Part shown: piece after piece, positions 1 to 4,335 of the stretch
How positions within the stretch are numbered: position 1 is the first letter of the stretch
How the letters are laid out: every line of letters begins with the position of its first letter
DNA from: Thermoplasmata archaeon
GTDB taxonomy: Archaea > Thermoplasmatota > Thermoplasmata > GCA-020350865
Direction: 5' to 3'
Length of the DNA: 6,824 bases
Assembly: GCA_020350865.1 (NCBI GenBank)
Contig: CP070726.1
Coordinates: 134,553 to 141,376 of the forward strand
Notes under the pieces: generated by a model
What the model saw: only the letters and a program-made list of their open reading frames with translations
What the model was told of the DNA's origin: nothing
Databases searched by the model: none
Program-made: the position numbers and the translations under genes

Positions 1-88
1 CATTGCCTTCGGCAACATCGCATGTGATGGGAACATTAGGCGAAATCTTTTAATCACCAAAAACATTGTATTTCTAAAGTGATGTAAA

Positions 89-655
89 ATGAAAATATTC
101 CTTGTTGGAATATGCTGTGTTGGGAAAACAACGATAGGAAGGGAATTAGCAAGAACACAAGGGTATCGATTTTATGACCTAGATAAAGAGATTGAAAGTT
201 ATTTTAAAAAATCTATTTCACAAATCCAATCCATGTTTATAGGAGATTACTCCTATAGAAATTATGTCGCTATTGTTCTTAGGAGAATAATTAACGAAAA
301 TAAAAATTCAAAATACATTGTTGCATTACCGCCAAGCGGTCTCCGCGATTGTTTTTTGAGAGAAATTAAAAAAGAAGAGGACCGTGTAATAATTGCTATT
401 CATGATCGACCTGAGAATATATTGAAGCGGTTATGTTTTTATGATGATAGTTCAAATAAAATTGAAAAAACATTAACGGAAAAAGAAAAAAAACGATGTC
501 TAAGAGAATTGAGATTGGACAATACATACTTTAATCGAACTTATAAGAGAGCAAACTATCACGTTGATATCGATGGGTTATCCATAAATGAAAGTGTAGA
601 AAAAATTGAAGAGTTGATACGTGGTATCGAGAAAAATGATTTAATCCAAAAATAA
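89..655 (+). CDS. Shikimate-kinase-like P-loop small-molecule kinase
   Basis: This 188-aa protein has the fold signatures of the shikimate kinase/NMP-kinase group. It opens with a beta strand and a Walker A loop, GICCVGKTT (residues 7-15). 'YDLDKEIE' (29-36) follows, with D30 and D32 where shikimate kinase has its metal/substrate Asp motif. YR at 56-57 matches the Arg that contacts shikimate. The tail 'LREL RLDN..Y...YKRANYHVDIDGLS' (about 138-165) matches the family C-terminus, including the adenine-side Arg. The substrate GGG loop is missing: the equivalent position reads 'VALPPSG' (78-84), and no typical lid RP motif is visible. It is therefore probably not an aroK gene, and its substrate is unknown. 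The ATG is preceded by GTGAT at 79-83, a plausible extended Shine-Dalgarno. The gene stands alone, is clearly more AT-rich than the minus-strand genes, and is probably acquired. Confidence 0.75.
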   Translation: MKIFLVGICCVGKTTIGRELARTQGYRFYDLDKEIESYFKKSISQIQSMFIGDYSYRNYVAIVLRRIINENKNSKYIVALPPSGLRDCFLREIKKEEDRVIIAIHDRPENILKRLCFYDDSSNKIEKTLTEKEKKRCLRELRLDNTYFNRTYKRANYHVDIDGLSINESVEKIEELIRGIEKNDLIQK

Positions 656-671
656 AGATCGTGCTTTATTT
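650..671. terminator. AT-rich hairpin between convergent genes (possible weak terminator)
   Basis: AAATAAAG (650-657) and CTTTATTT (664-671) form a perfect 8-bp inverted repeat with a 6-nt loop. It overlaps the TAA of the kinase gene and lies between two convergent reading frames. The stem is almost all A-T and has no separate U tract. A termination role is an inference from position only. Confidence 0.3.
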
Positions 672-717
672 CCGACCTAAGAATCAAACCTTAATCTTCC
701 CTAGAAGTCCCTCCCTG

Positions 718-987
718 CTACTCCTCCCTCTTCCTCGTATATATCGTCTTGTACCTGTCGGTCATCTCCTCAAAACAGACCCCGCACTCCTCCATATCCT
801 CCCTGGTTGCGGCCTCGAGGTGCACCTCGTAGCCCAGTGATTTGTACAGCTCCACCGACTCGCTCAGCCTGGGCTCCTCTGTTGTGAACTGCCTCTGCCA
901 GCCTTCCTTTCTGAGTTCCTCCTCTCTCGAATCCGTGCAATCACCCGAATCTGGATTTATCGTGGTCCGCCCATCCGAACCCTGTAC
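718..987 (-). pseudogene. Small conserved-looking ORF without a usable start codon
   Basis: This frame is open from just after a TGA (988-990) to TAG (718-720), at most 89 codons. From about base 917 downwards it reads like a real small soluble protein: 'ELRKEGWQRQF', 'EEPRLSESVELYKSLGYEV', 'CGVCFEEM', ending in 'DRYKTIYTRKREE'. The composition is charged, with one CxxC that could bind a metal. I do not recognise a named family. No ATG, TTG or early GTG exists in the frame; the first GTG (853-855) would remove half the protein. An AGGAGG (918-923) lies at the expected N-terminus but has no start codon after it. The first 31 bases of the open frame overlap the end of the DUF5710-like gene in another frame. 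It is either a gene that lost its start, the displaced C-terminus of that upstream gene after a frameshift, or a gene using a rare start (ATA at 958-960 is in frame). Confidence 0.5.
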
Positions 988-1409
988 TCAACCTTGTTGA
1001 TGTAGGCCTCCAGGCCCGTCCATTTGCGCGAGCGAGGTATATTCTCCTGCGTTGGATGCCAACCATGGGCAACCCAGGCCTTTCTGTTCTTGTCCCATAC
1101 ACATCCGATGCTTTTCAGCTGTTTTCTGACCTTGAGTGTCTCACCCGTGATGTACGTATCGGGACCTTCGTAGCTGAATTGAAGTTTCGTACCGGACCCT
1201 CCCCATCGCCTTTTCTCGTTTTCAAGCACCGATCTGAGATTTGGAACGAGATTCGGATCGTTTGGGTTCAGGGGTCCGACCCTCGATTCTATCCATGCGC
1301 GGATCTCCCTGTACCGCGGGGAGAAGGGGCTATCACCACGTTCAACGTAACCTGCCTGTCCGCCGGAGCCGGTCTTGTCCTTGCCAAGAAGGTTCTTGAA
1401 CAAACCCAT
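957..1409 (-). CDS. 150-aa protein with a DUF5710-like 'LK..G..WD...KAWV' motif
   Basis: The start at 1407-1409 (MGLFKNLLGKDK) is chosen over a longer frame reaching 1472 because AGGAGG (1417-1422) sits 7 nt before it; the extra upstream residues coincide with a hairpin in the leader. The N-terminus (1-30) is Gly/Lys-rich and probably disordered. Residues about 32-70 are helical and basic. Residues about 83-116 read 'GPDTYITGETLKVRKQLK' then 'SIGCVWDKNRKAWVAHGW'. This matches the small fold often labelled DUF5710 or similar, in which a Lys, a Gly and a W-D...K-x-W core recur in plasmid, phage and primase/helicase-associated proteins. The biochemical role is not known; nucleic-acid binding is a guess from basic residues and context. 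It lies 147 nt downstream of the primase gene on the same strand and may be co-transcribed with it. Confidence 0.65.
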   Translation of the reverse strand: MGLFKNLLGKDKTGSGGQAGYVERGDSPFSPRYREIRAWIESRVGPLNPNDPNLVPNLRSVLENEKRRWGGSGTKLQFSYEGPDTYITGETLKVRKQLKSIGCVWDKNRKAWVAHGWHPTQENIPRSRKWTGLEAYINKVEYRVRMGGPR

Positions 1410-1416
1410 GGATCTT

Positions 1417-1422
1417 CCTCCT
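1417..1422 (-). promoter_or_regulatory. Shine-Dalgarno deciding the start of the DUF5710-like gene
   Basis: On the minus strand AGGAGG lies 7 nt before ATG 1407-1409. It supports the 150-aa product over the 171-aa alternative beginning at 1472. Confidence 0.75.
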
Positions 1423-1427
1423 AGAAT

Positions 1428-1458
1428 GGGCGGCGAACCACCTCTGTTCAGGCCGCCC
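1428..1458 (-). promoter_or_regulatory. Strong leader hairpin just upstream of the ribosome site
   Basis: GGGCGGC (1428-1434) pairs with GCCGCCC (1452-1458). The stem continues with GAAC (1435-1438) against GTTC (1446-1449), giving 11 base pairs, a 2-nt bulge (1450-1451) and a 7-nt loop. In the minus-strand RNA it ends 5 nt before the AGGAGG of the DUF5710-like gene. There is no U tract after it, so it is a poor intrinsic terminator. Its place suggests control of ribosome access or a protein-binding or processing site, which is inference. Confidence 0.55.
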
Positions 1459-1556
1459 GGTGTATTAGCCACAATTAACTAATTGCCATCATCTTCCCAA
1501 AGGAATCATGCGAGGTGCGTGGGATAATCGGGTTATAATAAAAAAACATTATCGAT

Positions 1557-2915
1557 TCATAATCTCAATTCGGCGTCCACCAGCTTGAATGCACCGCTGC
1601 CGTGGACAAGCGGGTAACCCAGGGGCTCCAAACCGTGGCGTTTTAGGAATGCGATATGCCCCGCACTTGCATATGTCCGTTCCCTTATGTCGTGCGAACA
1701 TTCAATAACAGTAAGGAACTCGGCTGCAGGTTCCAGTTCCCTTAAGACCTCATCCACCAGGGGGCCCATTCTGAGGGAAACACGGTTGTATTTCCTGAGC
1801 TGGTTTGCAGAGGATGACCCCGTGGTGTCGAGTATCTTCTGGTAGCGGTTGCGCTGGACGGTATTAAGGCATACGGCCTGGATGGCATTGGGTAACGAGA
1901 AAAGGTACAGGTCTGTGAGGTTGAAGCGGGCTTGGGCATTCCTCAACTCCTTTTCCAAGACACGAAGCGAGCGGTTCGGAAATGACATCAGTACCGCATG
2001 CCGCCCCTTGGTTCCCAAAACCGAGCTTACGAGAAATGTGGTGTATCCTATTGCTGTGCGGGGATGGGCTTTTACCCTTTTTCCCTTCTTTACCGAGGGT
2101 AAAATCCTGGGCAGCCTGAACACGGGAATCGATTTATATGCGGGTAAGCAGGGAATGTCGGCAAGCCATTTCCTTATGGGGATTCCCAATTGCTCCTCTG
2201 TCAAATTCGTGCAGCAGTAACCAGTTTTGGAATTGAGGGTGCCCGGTACCCGTATGATGCGTCGTGTATCCGCCAGGACGGCACTGTCGAAATGCAAACC
2301 CGCCTGCTTGACTTCCCTGCCCAATTTCTTTCTTCGCTTGATTGTTTCCTTCTCCCTTTCATAGGGGTCCTCAACTATCTCCCATTCATTATCCCCGAAT
2401 ACCAGATGAAATCCCTTGCTCCCCGAAAAAGCCGTGTACTTGAGCGGATGGCCCCTGTCTTTCATGAATTCAAGCAGGGAGAGCGCATCCCGCCTGGCGC
2501 GCTCCAGATTCATCATACTAAGAGGTTGGCGGTCCACATCGAAGGCGATGTCGTGTCCCAGCAGGATATTGGATGGATGCATGTACCCCTTCCTTCCCTT
2601 GGGGCGGGGCCTAACCGAGGTTGGATCAAGATAGGTGGCTGTGGAATAGAACACATCCCTGGGGCCCAGGCGCACAAGCCACTTCTGGAGCTGGCCTGCG
2701 TTTTGAATCGTATCCTCGAGTTTCAGGAACCGACCCCTCGGGAGGACAACACGAAAATGCCGATGGGTGAGATCTGTTATGCATTCGAGATCCGGTGGAT
2801 GCTCCCTGTAAAAATCCCTTGTCTGCTGAATCAGATCGTTTTGGGCTTTCCCCTCCCAATCATGTTTTCGGATTTGATTGCCCAAGCGGGTGCCTGCCTC
2901 TCTCTGCGGAATCAA
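1557..2915 (-). CDS. Archaeo-eukaryotic primase, PriS-like catalytic subunit with unassigned C-terminus
   Basis: This 452-aa protein carries the three archaeo-eukaryotic primase motifs in order. Motif I is 'GHDIAFDVD', with metal ligands D126 and D128. Motif II is 'SGSKGFH' (164-170). Motif III is 'LADTRRIIRVPGTLNSKTG' (about 214-232), with D216 as the probable third acidic residue. 'HRHF' (51-54) and 'RDVFYSTATYLDP' (86-98) also fit the PriS N-terminal region. The family makes RNA or DNA primers from NTPs at replication or repair sites. Residues about 290-452 match nothing I recognise; they contain 'DLYLFSLPNAIQAV', 'SSSANQLRKYNR' and an ending 'HGSGAFKLVDAELRL'. No PriL partner is in the window. 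The start is TTG (2913-2915) with GGAGGG (2922-2927) 6 nt before it. It could be the chromosomal replicative primase or an element-borne homologue; the sequence cannot decide. Confidence 0.85.
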   Translation of the reverse strand: MIPQREAGTRLGNQIRKHDWEGKAQNDLIQQTRDFYREHPPDLECITDLTHRHFRVVLPRGRFLKLEDTIQNAGQLQKWLVRLGPRDVFYSTATYLDPTSVRPRPKGRKGYMHPSNILLGHDIAFDVDRQPLSMMNLERARRDALSLLEFMKDRGHPLKYTAFSGSKGFHLVFGDNEWEIVEDPYEREKETIKRRKKLGREVKQAGLHFDSAVLADTRRIIRVPGTLNSKTGYCCTNLTEEQLGIPIRKWLADIPCLPAYKSIPVFRLPRILPSVKKGKRVKAHPRTAIGYTTFLVSSVLGTKGRHAVLMSFPNRSLRVLEKELRNAQARFNLTDLYLFSLPNAIQAVCLNTVQRNRYQKILDTTGSSSANQLRKYNRVSLRMGPLVDEVLRELEPAAEFLTVIECSHDIRERTYASAGHIAFLKRHGLEPLGYPLVHGSGAFKLVDAELRL

Positions 2916-2950
2916 CGTTTTCCCTCCACCATATGCCCTTCAACCAGCAT
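2912..2950 (-). other. Possible 12-codon leader ORF overlapping the primase TTG start
   Basis: ATG at 2948-2950 opens a 12-codon frame (MLVEGHMVEGKR) whose TGA (2912-2914) overlaps the primase TTG (2913-2915) in the sequence TTGA. The ribosome site of the primase lies inside it. This arrangement would allow translational coupling, but a frame this short can arise by chance. Confidence 0.25.
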
Positions 2951-2958
2951 TTAGGCCT
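2951..2958. repeat. Left copy of 8-bp direct repeat TTAGGCCT
   Basis: TTAGGCCT occurs here, between the primase gene and the toxin-antitoxin pair, and again at 3717-3724 just after the toxin gene. The two copies bracket the AT-rich island, as a target-site duplication or recombination scar would. No transposase or longer flanking repeat is present, so chance is possible. Confidence 0.3.
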
Positions 2959-3057
2959 CAATCATGGTCGTGGTTTAAAAAATTATTGGCTCTGGAGCGT
3001 TTTTAGGGGCAGGGAGCTCGGCGCGCTTTAAGGATAAAGTTAAAATAAGAATATATC

Positions 3058-3378
3058 ATGGGTATTCGGATGAAAGGCAAAAACGCTGTTGCGGAGATAA
3101 CAGACACCCTTAAAAAATATGAAAAGGAACTGAATAGGCGGTACGGGATTAAAAGGATCGGGATATTTGGATCTTATATAAGAAACGAAGTTAGAGAGGA
3201 GAGCGACCTTGATATACTTGTTGAGTTTGAACAAGACGCAGATATAGGGCTTATAAAATTTGTAGAGATAGAGAACTATCTAAGTGACCTTCTTGGTGTT
3301 AAAGTGGATTTGGTGGAAAAATCTGCATTAAAACCAAGGATAGGAAGGCACATATTGAAAGAGGTTGTTTACGCATGA
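3058..3378 (+). CDS. mntA: MNT-domain nucleotidyltransferase antitoxin (MntA-like)
   Basis: This 106-aa protein is a minimal nucleotidyltransferase. It has a helical N-terminus (about 9-30), then 'IGIFGSYIRNEVREESDLDILVEF' with the full GS-x10-D-x-D signature (G38, S39, D50, D52) and a third acidic residue, D84, in 'VKVDLV'. Family members of this size pair with HEPN toxins. In characterised MntA-HepT systems the MNT protein transfers AMP to a Tyr next to the HEPN active site and so silences its RNase. The catalytic residues here look intact. The stop overlaps the next gene's start as ATGA, so the two are translationally coupled. No good ribosome site precedes ATG 3058-3060; ATG at 3070-3072 is an alternative start. 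The gene is AT-rich compared with the flanking minus-strand genes, consistent with transfer as a defence or stability module. Confidence 0.85.
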   Translation: MGIRMKGKNAVAEITDTLKKYEKELNRRYGIKRIGIFGSYIRNEVREESDLDILVEFEQDADIGLIKFVEIENYLSDLLGVKVDLVEKSALKPRIGRHILKEVVYA

Positions 3379-3716
3379 AGAGAGAGGTTGGAGACTATAT
3401 TCAAGATGTCATCGACGCTACAAGCAAAGGCATGAGATTTGTCGAGGGCATGAAATATGAAGACTTCATTCATGACGATAAAACTGTATTTGCTGTGATA
3501 AGAGCTATAGAGGTTATCGGTGAAGCAGTAAAAAATATTCCTGATGACGTATAGGAGGAGTATCCCGAAATTCCTTGGAGAGATATGGCTGGAATGAGAA
3601 ATAAGCTTATTCATGCATATTTTGGAGTTGATATAAAGAAGGTATGGAAGGCCATAAAAGAAGAAATCCCTCCATTAAAGCCTGTATTTGAAAAAATGCT
3701 TAAAGACTTGGAATAA
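3375..3716 (+). pseudogene. hepT: HEPN-domain toxin (HepT/DUF86 family) interrupted by in-frame TAG
   Basis: Reading from ATG 3375-3377 gives 59 codons, a TAG at 3552-3554, then 53 more codons in the same frame to TAA 3714-3716. The whole frame (113 codons) matches the usual HepT/DUF86 length. The first part has the helical 'VFAVIRAIEVIGEAVKNIP' segment (38-56). The part after the TAG has 'YPEIPWRDMAGM' and the catalytic R-x4-H-x-Y motif 'RNKLIHAY' (75-82, with R75, H80, Y82), then 'FGVDIKKVWKAI'. All landmarks are in register, so the only lesion is one amber codon. Normal termination removes the RNase motif and should inactivate the toxin. AGGAGGAG directly follows the TAG, and in-frame ATGs at codons 71 and 74 could restart a short C-terminal piece. 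TAG also ends at least two other genes here, which favours a nonsense mutation over pyrrolysine recoding, though recoding is not excluded. Confidence 0.85.
3552..3554 (+). other. In-frame amber codon inside the HEPN gene
   Basis: TAG falls between 'IPDDV' and 'EEYPEIPW', where related HEPN proteins usually have a charged or polar residue. One base change from a Lys (AAG), Gln (CAG) or Glu (GAG) codon would create it. Confidence 0.8.
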
Positions 3717-3724
3717 TTAGGCCT
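3717..3724. repeat. Right copy of 8-bp direct repeat TTAGGCCT
   Basis: This copy begins at the first base after the HEPN gene's TAA and matches 2951-2958. The remaining intergenic stretch to 3836 shows no gene, no clear terminator and no other structure I can support. Confidence 0.3.
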
Positions 3725-3836
3725 ATAATATTTGGTGAACTTGGGTACTCTGCGGTGCTTCACACCTTGCCCTCACAATCGTTCGGCTCATATAACAGAC
3801 GCATATCTGGCTACATCGTGGTGAAATGAAACCCCA

Positions 3837-4295
3837 TTACACGTCCTTCTCAAGGTTCAGGGTTCTGGACGGGGAGAAACCCGAGTTGTTGAAGAACTTC
3901 ATCAGTGATTTGTTTTCCCAGTCCACAAGGGTCTGGATGTTCTCCACCCCGGCCATCTTGACATGGTTCTCGAACTCCTCCATCAGTTTCGAACCTACGC
4001 CCTGGCCGCTGTACTCGGGATCGACTCCGATGGTATCCAGGGAAGCGGTCTTCTCCGGTATGCCGAACTCACCCCTGAAGACCTTGCCCATGACAAAGCC
4101 TATGACCTTGCCTTCATAGACCGCCACAAGGGACGTTGCAATGCTGCCGATACTGTCGAGCATGAGAGTCAGCTTGCCTTCGTAGTACTCTTTTCTCTCG
4201 GCCCCTCCGACCTTGGTGTCGATACCGACGATGGCTTCCAGGTCGTTTTCCTTCATCAATCGGATGGCTAGTTTTTCCGGGTCGATCTTTGTCAT
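3837..4295 (-). CDS. GNAT-family N-acetyltransferase
   Basis: This 152-aa protein has the single-domain GNAT layout. The N-terminal 'AIRLMKENDLEAIVGID' (10-26) is the usual first strand and helix. 'SLVAVYEGKVIGFVMG' (55-70) is the central beta hairpin. The acetyl-CoA loop is in 'LDTIGVDPEYSGQGVGSKLM' (86-105), with G-x-G-x-G at 97-101. 'LVDWENKSLMKFFNNSGF' (123-140) is the C-terminal strand and helix that places the substrate. It should transfer an acetyl group from acetyl-CoA to an amine, either a small molecule or a protein Lys or N-terminus; the substrate cannot be read from sequence. AGGAGG (4304-4309) sits 8 nt before ATG. The gene lies 40 nt after the NuoG-like gene and ends the visible operon, so acetylation of a metabolic enzyme in the same pathway is possible but only inferred. 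Confidence 0.85.
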   Translation of the reverse strand: MTKIDPEKLAIRLMKENDLEAIVGIDTKVGGAERKEYYEGKLTLMLDSIGSIATSLVAVYEGKVIGFVMGKVFRGEFGIPEKTASLDTIGVDPEYSGQGVGSKLMEEFENHVKMAGVENIQTLVDWENKSLMKFFNNSGFSPSRTLNLEKDV

Positions 4296-4303
4296 TTCTT
4301 ACT

Positions 4304-4309
4304 CCTCCT
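4304..4309 (-). promoter_or_regulatory. Shine-Dalgarno of the GNAT gene
   Basis: AGGAGG on the minus strand, 8 nt before ATG 4293-4295, lies inside the 40-nt gap after the NuoG-like stop. It shows independent ribosome entry within a likely shared transcript. Confidence 0.7.
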
Positions 4310-4335
4310 TTTACACTTGTATGTCCTTTCAAATA

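Noticed and set aside
1410..1472. N-terminal extension of the DUF5710-like protein to an ATG at 1472
   Set aside because: The extra 21 residues are encoded across the hairpin and ribosome site; the internal ATG at 1407-1409 has an ideal AGGAGG.
2190..2954. 254-codon plus-strand open frame opposite the primase
   Set aside because: It lies antisense to a primase with all three catalytic motifs, and its translation shows no domain or ribosome site; it is a shadow frame.
3552..3554. Pyrrolysine as the first explanation for the HEPN TAG
   Set aside because: TAG is the natural terminator of the NuoF-like and NuoG-like genes (and of the small ORF at 718); read-through of the NuoG-like stop would run far into the GNAT gene. 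Kept only as an alternative.
3717..3836. Terminator or small gene between the HEPN and GNAT genes
   Set aside because: Only a 4-bp stem (GGTG/CACC) and a lone TATAAT were seen, with no gene positioned to use them.
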